Program-made: the position numbers and the translations under genes | Source: Rhodoferax lithotrophicus | GTDB lineage: Bacteria > Pseudomonadota > Gammaproteobacteria > Burkholderiales > Burkholderiaceae_C | Reading direction: 5' to 3' | DNA length: 64,000 nucleotides | Assembly (NCBI RefSeq): GCF_019973615.1 | Contig: NZ_AP024238.1 | Coordinates: 2,108,001-2,172,000, forward strand | In this document: piece after piece, positions 16,143 through 23,177 of the stretch | How positions within the stretch are numbered: position 1 is the first letter of the stretch | Layout of the letters: every line of letters begins with the position of its first letter | The notes under the pieces: model-generated | The model's input: the letters and a program-made list of their open reading frames with translations, nothing else | The model's database searches: none | What the model was told of the DNA's origin: nothing

Positions 16143-16330
16143 TCCCTGAAACACGGCACACCATCCTTGCAATCAACCCGCCTGCTAGATCAGTTGCGCC
16201 AGCGCATTCGGTACATGCACCTTAGCCTCAGCACCGAGAAGGTTGATTTGTACTGGGTGCGCTTGAGATTGAGTGTTGATACCTCATTGCGCCGCGGTGC
16301 GGGTGGAAAGAGGCGGGTAGATAGAGGGCT
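16143..16330 (+). pseudogene. Integron integrase (IntI) relic
   Basis: The plus-strand reading TRLLDQLRQRIRYMHLSL followed by STEK and WVR closely matches the N-terminus of integron integrases (LDQLRERIRY-H-SLRTEQ----WVR). After about 40 residues the match stops; a short following piece (RRGAGGKRRVDRG) might be a remnant of the C-terminal end, which would mean an internal deletion. No catalytic Arg/His/Tyr region remains. It is divergent from the cassette genes, as intI is in integrons. Confidence 0.7.
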
Positions 16331-16337
16331 GAAAAAC

Positions 16338-16390
16338 TATTCAATCAATAGCTGTCTGCGCAATGTAGACAAGGGCTACAAGCCAAAAAT
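16338..16390 (+). repeat. Interspersed palindromic repeat, degenerate copy 2
   Basis: AATAGCTGTCTGCGCAATG and AAGGGCTACAAGCC align with the repeat family but with several changes. It lies 50 bases before a well-kept copy. Confidence 0.6.
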
Positions 16391-16439
16391 GCATCAAAAA
16401 TCAGCCCACACTCAAGCCTGCATGAAAAAACGTCAAGTT

Positions 16440-16493
16440 ATTCAAAATATATAGCTACTTGCGCAGGTCAATAAAGGGCTAGAGGCCAATTTG
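16440..16493 (+). repeat. Interspersed palindromic repeat, copy 3
   Basis: Contains ATAGCTACTTGCGCAGG and AAAGGGCTAGAGGCC. Same orientation as the copy at 13331-13382 and nearly identical to it. The two bracket the integron island. Confidence 0.8.
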
Positions 16494-16572
16494 TATGCAA
16501 ACTCACCCCGCAGCGCAATGTCAAGCCATGCCATCGCCAGCTAGCCAGCCAGCCAGCCTTTGGCGGTCGGCA

Positions 16573-16665
16573 TCACTGGGCGGTTTTCTTGACCCCAATG
16601 TGTTCGCATACCCAGGTGAATTCGGCCCCGATCAGGAAGATTTGCGCGGCAGCGAAATGGGTGTC
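16573..16665 (-). pseudogene. YihY/BrkB-family membrane protein fragment (C-terminus)
   Basis: Minus-strand reading AAAQIFLIGAEFTWVCEHIG, then VKKTAQ and a stop, matches the C-terminal end of YihY/BrkB proteins (YSAQIFLLGAEFTWVYA). Upstream of it a run of ten C bases breaks the frame. It belongs to the same family as the fragment at 13376-13493. Confidence 0.65.
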
Positions 16666-16690
16666 TGCCCCCCCCCCAATAATTTATATG

Positions 16691-16742
16691 AAATTGGCTC
16701 CTAACCCTTATTGAATAAGCGCTAGCAGCTATCAAAAATAGT
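16691..16742 (-). repeat. Interspersed palindromic repeat, copy 4
   Basis: GGCTCCTAACCCTTATTG and AATAAGCGCTAGCAGCTAT show the repeat in the opposite orientation. It stands just past the end of the methyltransferase gene. Confidence 0.75.
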
Positions 16743-16763
16743 TGTTTCTGAATTAGAGAAAAC

Positions 16764-17384
16764 TCACGAGAGCTGCTTTCTGCAATAGCAGTAAACAAAC
16801 TTTTGCACCGTGCCAAAAGGGGTGTGGTGGTCTTCGCGCTCATGGCTGAGCAAGACAAAAGGCGCGCCAAATTCGGCGTGCAAGGCTTCGGGCTCGTAGC
16901 GCATCACTGGCAAGCCGCTGCATTGCAGCGGGCCATCGCTGGCAAATGTGGCCATGATGACGTGGCCACCGGGTTTTACGCTGCGCAACACGCAGTCCAC
17001 ATAGGCTTGGCGGTCTTGGGGATCGGTCAGAAAGTGGAACACGGCGCGGTCATGCCAGACATCAAAAGCATGCTGGGGCAAGCTTACCTTGGTAATGTCG
17101 CCCACCCGCCATTGCACTTGGCGGGCTTGTGTACCGAGTCGTGCACGGGCGGTCTCAAGCGCTGCAGCTGAAAGATCCAGCACCGTCAGATTGGTGAAGG
17201 CGTGCTGCAAAAGATCATCCACCAGCGTGGAGGCACCACCGCCCACATCAATGATGGCGGCTGATTCTGGCACGCCGGTGTTGCGAATCAGGCGCAGGGA
17301 TTGTTCTGCGTGAGGCTGAAACCAGCTGACATCGGTGGCGAGTTTGTGGCTGTAAACGTTTTCCCAATGGTCTTTGGTGTGCAT
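16764..17384 (-). CDS. Class I SAM-dependent methyltransferase
   Basis: About 206 residues from the ATG at 17384 (MHTKDHWENVY); a longer reading adds 34 residues that do not belong to the family. The SAM-binding motif IDVGGGAST lies near residue 45, followed by the acidic VLDLSAAAL and the motif FDVWHDRAVFHFL typical of this proteobacterial subgroup. The substrate is not known. It stands at the end of the minus-strand operon that runs from 23440, 111 bases after the MBL gene, so it may be a separate unit. Confidence 0.82.
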   Translation of the reverse strand: MHTKDHWENVYSHKLATDVSWFQPHAEQSLRLIRNTGVPESAAIIDVGGGASTLVDDLLQHAFTNLTVLDLSAAALETARARLGTQARQVQWRVGDITKVSLPQHAFDVWHDRAVFHFLTDPQDRQAYVDCVLRSVKPGGHVIMATFASDGPLQCSGLPVMRYEPEALHAEFGAPFVLLSHEREDHHTPFGTVQKFVYCYCRKQLS

Positions 17385-17495
17385 GACGGGTCTTTCAAAT
17401 TTGAGCATGGCGTGGGGCAGTGCGCGTGGGCTGATAAGCAAGGCGCATGCCACGGCCATGGGGCCTTCATGCGCAGTGCTTGCCAATCCATCGCT

Positions 17496-18473
17496 TCAGC
17501 GCATGCCCGCAAACACTTCTTCGGCCATGCGAATGGCGTTGTTGCTGCGAAACTGGGTATCGCTAAAGTTCTCCAGGTACGCATAGGGTGATTGGTCAAT
17601 CTGCTGCGAAGCCTCTACCGGGTCAAAGGCCCCATTTTGAAATGCCCGTGCAGCACCATCGCGCAGCAGGGTCAGGTAACCCAGGCTGTCTTTCATGGCT
17701 TTCTCCAGTGTGGTTACGTTGCCGTGCCCAGGGATGACGGTTGCGGGGTGTAATTCATCACGCAGATAGGTCAGGGCGGTGATCCATTTCAAACCCGTAC
17801 CGGGCATGATGCCAAGCAGGCGGTCAGTGAACACCACGTCGCCCGAGAACACCAGTTTTTCTTGGGGCAACCACACCAACAGGTCGCCTTGGGTGTGGGC
17901 TCCACCGGATTCCATCAACTCAATGTGGATGCCACGTACGGCCAGTTTGTGGCGTTTGCTGAACGTGACATCCGGGTAGGCCAGCACGGTGCCCGCAAAA
18001 TGTGTGGCCAGGTTGGTACGGGCGGCTTCCAATTGCTGGAGCCCACGGGCTTTCATGTCCAGCACGCCGGGCTCGGACGCAATCACCTTGGCCCCAATCA
18101 CACGCTGAAAATAATCATTGCCAAACCAGCGGTGATCTTGTCCACCGGTATTGATGACCCAGCGCACCGGCTGGTCTGTGACCGCACGAATCGCCTGGAC
18201 AATCGCCTTGGCCCCTTCTGCTGAGCCACCTGAATCCACCACGACCACGCCATCATCGGCAAGGATGAAGCCGCAGGTCATGTTGTTGCCCAGATTACGC
18301 GGCGAGCGCTGGGTCAATTCCCCCACCAGGGCATAGACCCGGTCGGTGACTTTCACGGTTTTGAAGATCGGCTCGATGGCCTGCGTTGTGTGGGCGGCGA
18401 CCAGCAGTAGAAGGGTGGCGAGGTGTTTCCACATCTTCAGGCTGAAAGATGCCCGCGCATTGGGCTTAATCAT
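17496..18473 (-). CDS. SoxH-like MBL-fold protein with a reduced zinc site
   Basis: About 325 residues from an ATG that overlaps the previous gene's stop by eight bases; the signal peptide ends TTQA. The MBL fold is complete, but the usual HxHxDH motif reads NTGGQDHRWFGN, keeping only the Asp-His pair. Later ligands remain (GGAHTQGD, SGDVVFTD, PGHGNV). Some SoxH-type proteins carry this GGQDH form, so it may bind a single metal. It closes the dsr-divergent operon. Substrate unknown. The protein at 4448-5410 is the version with a full zinc site. Confidence 0.82.
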   Translation of the reverse strand: MIKPNARASFSLKMWKHLATLLLLVAAHTTQAIEPIFKTVKVTDRVYALVGELTQRSPRNLGNNMTCGFILADDGVVVVDSGGSAEGAKAIVQAIRAVTDQPVRWVINTGGQDHRWFGNDYFQRVIGAKVIASEPGVLDMKARGLQQLEAARTNLATHFAGTVLAYPDVTFSKRHKLAVRGIHIELMESGGAHTQGDLLVWLPQEKLVFSGDVVFTDRLLGIMPGTGLKWITALTYLRDELHPATVIPGHGNVTTLEKAMKDSLGYLTLLRDGAARAFQNGAFDPVEASQQIDQSPYAYLENFSDTQFRSNNAIRMAEEVFAGMR

Positions 18474-18684
18474 CACCTTTGGGCCCCGCCACGCGCACCT
18501 GGCAGAGCAGGTCTTCTGCTTGAAAAGGATCGTCCGCAAAAATCACCTTCACCTTGTCTGTGGCAGGCAGGTCAAGCTGCTGGCGCAGCACTTTGGCTTG
18601 TTTCGAGGCATCGGGAAAATTGTCAAACACACTGAGCTGCTCAAGTTGACCAAAGGGTTTGACGCGGTAAATGTAATAAGGCAT
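18466..18684 (-). CDS. Small conserved-looking protein of unknown function
   Basis: A 72-residue soluble protein (MPYYIYRVKPFGQLEQLSVF) with a beta-strand opening, a Lys/Gln-rich helix and a single cysteine near residue 59. It overlaps the MBL gene by eight bases and follows the S24-like gene after 40 bases, so it is part of the same operon. I do not recognise the family. Confidence 0.65.
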   Translation of the reverse strand: MPYYIYRVKPFGQLEQLSVFDNFPDASKQAKVLRQQLDLPATDKVKVIFADDPFQAEDLLCQVRVAGPKGDD

Positions 18685-18724
18685 GGTGTTTCAGGGTGGC
18701 GTTGTGAGGGGGGCTTGTATGACA

Positions 18725-19147
18725 TCAGACATAAAACTTGGAAGCGCGTCGTCTGCCCGGCAAGGCTTTCTGGATGATGACCCCTTTGATGGCCGATAAA
18801 TCAGCCAGCTTTTCATCGGCAAACGCCGGGTTCAGGGCGTGCAGCAACCAGCCCTCAGTGTTGCGCAAAAGTTGCCTGAACGTCCATTCGTCCTGGTGCC
18901 AGGCCAGCACATACGCGCCCTCTTTGGCCAGGCCTTCGGGTTCGATCAGAATGATCTCACCTTCCTGAAACTCGGGCACCATGCTTTGGCCGTGCACCAT
19001 CAGGGCAAAAGACTCGCCACCAGCGCAATCGGGCAGAGCCATGTTGTTGGCAACCGGCTGCGAATGGGTTTCTGCCCCGGTGGGTAATGTTGTGGTGTGT
19101 GCTGAAGGTGTTTGCATGGCCAAAAAAGTGGGTAAGCGCAACGGCAT
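18725..19147 (-). CDS. S24/LexA-like peptidase-fold protein without DNA-binding domain
   Basis: About 140 residues from an ATG that overlaps the stop of the reductase gene (TGATG). The segment FALMVHGQSMVPEFQEGEIILIEPE region is the signature of S24/S26-type serine peptidase domains of LexA and phage repressors, with the nucleophile in GQSM; the first 45 residues are low complexity and carry no helix-turn-helix. A lysine partner is not obvious. In this operon it may be a sensor or a self-cleaving regulator, but that is inference. Confidence 0.7.
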   Translation of the reverse strand: MPLRLPTFLAMQTPSAHTTTLPTGAETHSQPVANNMALPDCAGGESFALMVHGQSMVPEFQEGEIILIEPEGLAKEGAYVLAWHQDEWTFRQLLRNTEGWLLHALNPAFADEKLADLSAIKGVIIQKALPGRRRASKFYV

Positions 19148-20622
19148 CAAAGCAGTTGGGTAAAAATTTGTGATTCGGCCACGCCCGAGGTGCGTAATTC
19201 ATCATGCAAAGTCTGGATGAAGTTCATCGGCCCGGCCAGGTAAAAGTCGCAGTCAATGTCAAACAAATCTGCCCGCATGGCTTGGGCAATTTGCCAGGCT
19301 CCCATGGCAGCATCGGGTTGGGTGACCAACTCAAACTCGAACTGATCCAATGCGTCAGACCAGGCACGGCATTGGTTGCTGTAAAAGTGACCGTCGCTGC
19401 GGGTGGCCAGCCAAAACAGGGACAGTGATGGCGCAGCATCCAGTGACAAGGCGTATTCGATCAGGCTTTTGATGGGGCCAAAACCTTCATCACAAGCCGC
19501 AAAAACCAACGGCCGGTGACCTGCGGACAACACAAATTCACCGCTGGGGCCCGTCACCGTGAGGCTGGTGCCGTGTTTGACATGACCCGCAAACAGTTGG
19601 CTGGCCAAGGCATCAGCCGGGTTGCGGGTCACAAAAAACAGCAGGTTCCGGTCATCACACGGGCAACTGGCCACCGGGTAGATGGTCGACATGTCGCCTT
19701 GCCCCGGCAAGGATAGGCCAAGCTGTACGGACTGGCCGGCCAGAAAGCGCAAGCGGTGAGTGCGTGGGGTTTGCAGGTGCAGCAGCAAGGTGTCCGGGCC
19801 CAGGGGGGTGATGGCCCGCACCGTGCTCACAATGAGTTGCTGTGCAATGTCTTGTGGGCCACTGGCTTCGAGCAGCTCCAGCCTGAGGCTGCTGCTGGCG
19901 GCGGTGTTGCAGCACATCAGGGTGTAGCCCTGGGCTTTTTCGGCCTCTGAAAAAATGTAGTCTGAATGCTGGGTCGGGGCCACCTTGCCGTCAATCACTC
20001 GCACCTTGCACATGCCACAACTGCCGTTGCCACAGCCGTAATTGAGCTTGAGCCCGGAATGCAAACCGGCTTGCAACAGATTGGCGTGGCCTTCGACCGA
20101 GAATTCGTGCCCGCTGGGGCGCACTGTGACATGGGCCGTCATGATTTTGAGCATATCGTCCATCACCTCCAGCATGCCGACTGGCTCGGTCGCCAGGGCC
20201 TGGGCCAAGCCCTGGGTGATTTGTTGTTCCAGTTCAAGCCAGGCCACGGCACTGGGTTGCTGCTGGCATTGTTGGCGGATTTTTTGCTGCAACTCAATCA
20301 CCAGGGTGTGATAGCGCTGCAAATGGCGGCGCAAGTCGGCCAGCTCCTGGCTTTGGGCAAACATGCGCTGCGCCAACACCTCCTGGCTGGGCAACAGGCG
20401 CTCGCGCACCCGTTTGCCAAACGCTTCGTCGCGAATCTGGCTCACCCGCTCCAGCATGCCGGACTCTTCCAGTTGGGCATGCGGGTAGAGCTGCGCCAGC
20501 ACATCGGTGGACACCCAGCCATCTTCCAGCACCAGCGTGCCTTCTCGCACCTGCTGTTGCAACACCCCACGTGCAATCCCCAGTAGTTGTGCGGCGCGCC
20601 AGATGCTGACTTTGTGGGTCAT
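19147..20622 (-). CDS. 2Fe-2S/flavin NAD(P)H reductase with helical N-terminal extension
   Basis: A 491-residue protein. Residues about 1-155 form a helical part that opens like a small helix-turn-helix (IWRAAQLLGIARGVLQQQV). Residues about 165-250 form a plant-type ferredoxin with CGNGSCGMC and a later Cys (MCCN). The rest is an FAD- and NAD(P)H-binding reductase (ferredoxin reductase family, as in oxygenase reductases), ending near TSGVAESQIFTQLL. Two genes upstream lies a TauD-type dioxygenase, but such oxygenases do not need a reductase. It may supply electrons to DsrL, a DsrC-like protein or an unknown enzyme. Confidence 0.82.
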   Translation of the reverse strand: MTHKVSIWRAAQLLGIARGVLQQQVREGTLVLEDGWVSTDVLAQLYPHAQLEESGMLERVSQIRDEAFGKRVRERLLPSQEVLAQRMFAQSQELADLRRHLQRYHTLVIELQQKIRQQCQQQPSAVAWLELEQQITQGLAQALATEPVGMLEVMDDMLKIMTAHVTVRPSGHEFSVEGHANLLQAGLHSGLKLNYGCGNGSCGMCKVRVIDGKVAPTQHSDYIFSEAEKAQGYTLMCCNTAASSSLRLELLEASGPQDIAQQLIVSTVRAITPLGPDTLLLHLQTPRTHRLRFLAGQSVQLGLSLPGQGDMSTIYPVASCPCDDRNLLFFVTRNPADALASQLFAGHVKHGTSLTVTGPSGEFVLSAGHRPLVFAACDEGFGPIKSLIEYALSLDAAPSLSLFWLATRSDGHFYSNQCRAWSDALDQFEFELVTQPDAAMGAWQIAQAMRADLFDIDCDFYLAGPMNFIQTLHDELRTSGVAESQIFTQLL

Positions 20623-20634
20623 GGTGTTACTATC

Positions 20635-20685
20635 TATTTAATAGCTGCTTGCGCATGTTAATAAAGCGCTAGAGGCTGATTTGTT
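20635..20685 (+). repeat. Interspersed palindromic repeat, copy 5
   Basis: Contains ATAGCTGCTTGCGCATG and AAAGCGCTAGAGGC. It lies between the reductase and dioxygenase genes and supplies the last codons and stop of the dioxygenase. Confidence 0.85.
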
Positions 20686-21564
20686 ATAAATTTCCGCAGA
20701 ACTGATGCGATCCAGGTAGCGAGCCCGGTACAACAGCCGGGGGTGCAGCGGGTCATCGACAAAACCGCTGCGGTCATGCAGCACGTTGTTGCACACCAGC
20801 CCCATGCCAGCCTGCAAGCGCAAACGCCACACCCAGGGGCTGTCGCTGGCCAGAAACTCGGTCAAAAAGGCGATGGCTTCCTGGGTGGCGGTATTGTTTT
20901 TCCAGACGATGCTGCGGGTGCGGGCGGTGTAGCGCATGTGTAATTCACCACTTTGGGCATCAACCAAAAACACCGGGCCGGTCTGTGCCGGGCGGGCAAT
21001 ACCATCGTCGTCCAGCCGCTCGGGAATGGTCATGGCGTCAGTTGCCATCAGGGCGCGAACCCATTCGGGGTTGGCATCACGCAGGGCCATGTAGGCCATC
21101 TCATGATCAATCAGCGCGGTATCGCCACCACTGCTGGCCGGGCGCACACAATGCAAGACCATGGCACGGATCAGGCGCTCAGGGGGCTGGTAATAGCCAT
21201 CGGTGTGCCACTTGATCGGGCGGTTGGTGTAGGGGATAAAGGCCGGGCGATCCCCTACCGGGGCGGCCACGGCAATGGGTGACACGCCATCTTCATCGGC
21301 CAGCCAGTTGCCGTCGAGCCGGTGCAGGCCCAATTGCTGACCCAGGCGCAGGGGAATCGCCTTGTCTTCGTCTTTGATCGGGCTGCGATATATGGCCATA
21401 TTGGCCTCTGAGCAGCGTTGAATAAGCGCAAGCAGCTCTTCTTTTTGTAGTGATCTGGGGTCGGCTACATCGACGATCAGGTCGCTGGCCTGGCGCGGCA
21501 GCTTGGCCAGCTTGGCTTCGCGCCAGCGCTGGTAGGCTGTGGTTTGGGCGAGGTCAAAGGGCAT
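20638..21564 (-). CDS. TauD/TfdA-family Fe(II)/2-oxoglutarate dioxygenase
   Basis: A 308-residue cytoplasmic enzyme. The iron ligands are visible: HTD in KWHTDGYYQ near residue 119 and the distal His in NNVLHDRSG near residue 262, with the 2-oxoglutarate-binding Arg in LLYRARYLD. The family hydroxylates substrates such as taurine or other sulfonates, so release of sulfite from an organosulfonate is possible. The last 17 or so residues come from an inserted palindromic repeat. It starts two bases after the gene at 21567, hence coupled. Confidence 0.87.
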   Translation of the reverse strand: MPFDLAQTTAYQRWREAKLAKLPRQASDLIVDVADPRSLQKEELLALIQRCSEANMAIYRSPIKDEDKAIPLRLGQQLGLHRLDGNWLADEDGVSPIAVAAPVGDRPAFIPYTNRPIKWHTDGYYQPPERLIRAMVLHCVRPASSGGDTALIDHEMAYMALRDANPEWVRALMATDAMTIPERLDDDGIARPAQTGPVFLVDAQSGELHMRYTARTRSIVWKNNTATQEAIAFLTEFLASDSPWVWRLRLQAGMGLVCNNVLHDRSGFVDDPLHPRLLYRARYLDRISSAEIYNKSASSALLTCASSY

Positions 21565-21566
21565 GG

Positions 21567-22184
21567 CTAATCACCCGAGGCCACTGCACGTACTGCGCGT
21601 TGCGGCCGTGGCTCGGTGGACAACACACCGTGAAGGCCGCGCTTGATCATGCCAAAGGCATCGGGCACTTCGCTGGCCATGATTTGATCCACCACCCAGC
21701 GCTGATCTTTTTGCGGCATCAGGGCCTCAATGCGGTGGCCCAGGTAGCGCATAAAGGCAAAGTCCGGGCCATCGGTGTTGAAACCAAAGTCTGCATAGTG
21801 GTCGGCCAATTCGTTGAACAGGTCAATGAATTGATCTCTGGAGCTGGCTTGTCCGGCTAGAGTGGGGCCGAGCAGACCGTCTTCGTTGTCTTGCAGGACT
21901 TCTGCCACGCGGATGACCAGCGCGGTCATGAATTCAGCCCGCAAATCAGCAGCCATGCGCTCATGAGCCAGACGGTCAATCACCTGAATCAAAAACACCA
22001 GCACTTCACGGGTGAAGGCAAAGTACTGCGGCCCAATCTCAATGTCAAAGCTGGCGCTACGCATTTGCTTAAGCGTGTTTTGTGCCACACGCCAGGTGAT
22101 GAAGGCCATGGCGCTGGCGTTTTGCTGTGGCGTTTTGGCCGGGCCATCACGAAACCACTGGTTTTTGATTCTGATGTTGGCCAT
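21567..22184 (-). CDS. Helical protein of unknown function
   Basis: A 205-residue soluble, mainly helical protein (MANIRIKNQWFRDG), without cysteine motifs or membrane segments. The middle includes QFIDLFNELADHYADFGF and FAFMRYLGHRIEALM, and the C-terminus is basic. I do not recognise the family. It stands between the cysteine-free DsrC-like gene (12 bases) and the dioxygenase gene (2 bases), so it belongs to the same operon. Confidence 0.7.
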   Translation of the reverse strand: MANIRIKNQWFRDGPAKTPQQNASAMAFITWRVAQNTLKQMRSASFDIEIGPQYFAFTREVLVFLIQVIDRLAHERMAADLRAEFMTALVIRVAEVLQDNEDGLLGPTLAGQASSRDQFIDLFNELADHYADFGFNTDGPDFAFMRYLGHRIEALMPQKDQRWVVDQIMASEVPDAFGMIKRGLHGVLSTEPRPQRAVRAVASGD

Positions 22185-22196
22185 GCTTATCTCGAA

Positions 22197-22526
22197 TTAA
22201 TAGCCGCCTTTGCCCAGCGGTTGCGGCAGGGCGGCGACTTTGGGGCCTTGTTTGGCTGGGCCAATCGGAAACAGGTCATACAGGTATTTGCTGTCCACAC
22301 CGGGGTGAATTTCGGCAAAACCCTTGAGCATGTTGCGAAAGTTGGGGGTGTGGCCGTGCTCGCGATATTCTTCGCGCAGGTAGTTCACCACTTCCCAGTG
22401 GGCATCGGTCAGGCTGATGTTTTCGGCCTGCGCAATCACCCGCACGGCTTCATCGTCATACAGTGGCTCCAGTAGAAAACCTTGCTCGTCGGCCTCAACC
22501 TCGGTGCCATTGATGCTGTAACCCAT
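22197..22526 (-). CDS. DsrC-family paralogue lacking both conserved cysteines
   Basis: A 109-residue protein with the full DsrC/TusE fold (LTDAHWEVVNYLREEYREHG, KYLYDLFPIGPAKQ). The C-terminal arm reads GPKVAALPQPLGKGGY: both redox cysteines of DsrC are gone. It cannot carry a persulfide or trisulfide as DsrC does. A role in regulation or in binding DsrC partners is possible. An AAGGAG site precedes the ATG. It lies in the operon divergent from dsrA. Confidence 0.88.
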   Translation of the reverse strand: MGYSINGTEVEADEQGFLLEPLYDDEAVRVIAQAENISLTDAHWEVVNYLREEYREHGHTPNFRNMLKGFAEIHPGVDSKYLYDLFPIGPAKQGPKVAALPQPLGKGGY

Positions 22527-22562
22527 GTCTTGTCTCCTTGTCAGTTGAAAAAATTGAAAAAT

Positions 22563-23177
22563 TCACACCGCTGCTGCGGATTTGTGAGGAATAAACAGCC
22601 CGCATCCCAACAGCCGGTGGGGACCAATGCCGTGCTCTTGCACACGCAAGGATTGTTCTGGCCGCAAGTTATGCAGCATCAGGCTGAAGGTGTTCAGCAC
22701 AGCGCCGCTCAGTGTCATGTGCTGGTGTTTGCCGCAGACACGTTCACCCGCAATCTCCAGGCTCGCCAGCTCGCGTGTCACATCCGCCATGAAGGCCATT
22801 TCATCGGCGCTGCTGGCGGCCACCTGGTAGGCGTACAAGGTGGCATGGGGCTGCAATTCGCGGGTATGAGGCTGGCCCAGGTGCAGGGTTTGGCCTTGCA
22901 ACTGCACATCAACACCTTGTGTGGCCATCAATTCAGCGGCCAGCTGGGTGGGGACGCGCAGCAACAGCTTGGTGCGACGTGACAGCAGGGCGGGTTCATC
23001 GCAGCCGCTGACGAGTTTCACGGCGTGAATGCCAACCTGGCTTTCCTGTTCAAGAAACGGCCATTGGTGGCACAGCGCATCTTTTAGCACTTGGGCGTGA
23101 TCACGCGGCAGAAACGCCCCTTCCAGAGGGAAAACCACATCGACCGATGTGCTCTCAAGCACTGGGTTCAAGCTCAT
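22563..23177 (-). CDS. Cas6/Cmx6-like protein (type I-MYXAN family), no CRISPR nearby
   Basis: A 204-residue protein. The segments VVFPLEGAFLPRDHAQVL, LLSRRTKLLLRVP, SLRVQEHGIGPHRLLGCG and FIPHK match the Cas6/Cmx6 family as I know it, whose members process CRISPR RNA. Histidines are frequent (HQHM, HNLR, HGIGPHR). No CRISPR repeats or other cas genes are in the window. The start overlaps the stop of the gene at 23174 by four bases, with GGAGGTG upstream. A non-CRISPR RNA-binding role within the dsr neighbourhood is the simplest reading. Confidence 0.75.
   Translation of the reverse strand: MSLNPVLESTSVDVVFPLEGAFLPRDHAQVLKDALCHQWPFLEQESQVGIHAVKLVSGCDEPALLSRRTKLLLRVPTQLAAELMATQGVDVQLQGQTLHLGQPHTRELQPHATLYAYQVAASSADEMAFMADVTRELASLEIAGERVCGKHQHMTLSGAVLNTFSLMLHNLRPEQSLRVQEHGIGPHRLLGCGLFIPHKSAAAV

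Noticed and set aside
16541..16870. A 109-codon minus-strand frame
   Set aside because: Lies in a different frame from the YihY/BrkB remnant and crosses a run of ten C bases and a repeat; it is chance.
21411..21440. AATAAGCGCAAGCAGCT inside the dioxygenase gene, like half of the palindromic repeat
   Set aside because: The encoded residues fit the normal protein (EELLALIQR) and the second half of the repeat is missing; a chance match is simpler.
22563..23177. Possible CRISPR locus beside the Cas6/Cmx6-like gene
   Set aside because: No regularly spaced direct repeats and no other cas genes could be seen in the window on either strand.
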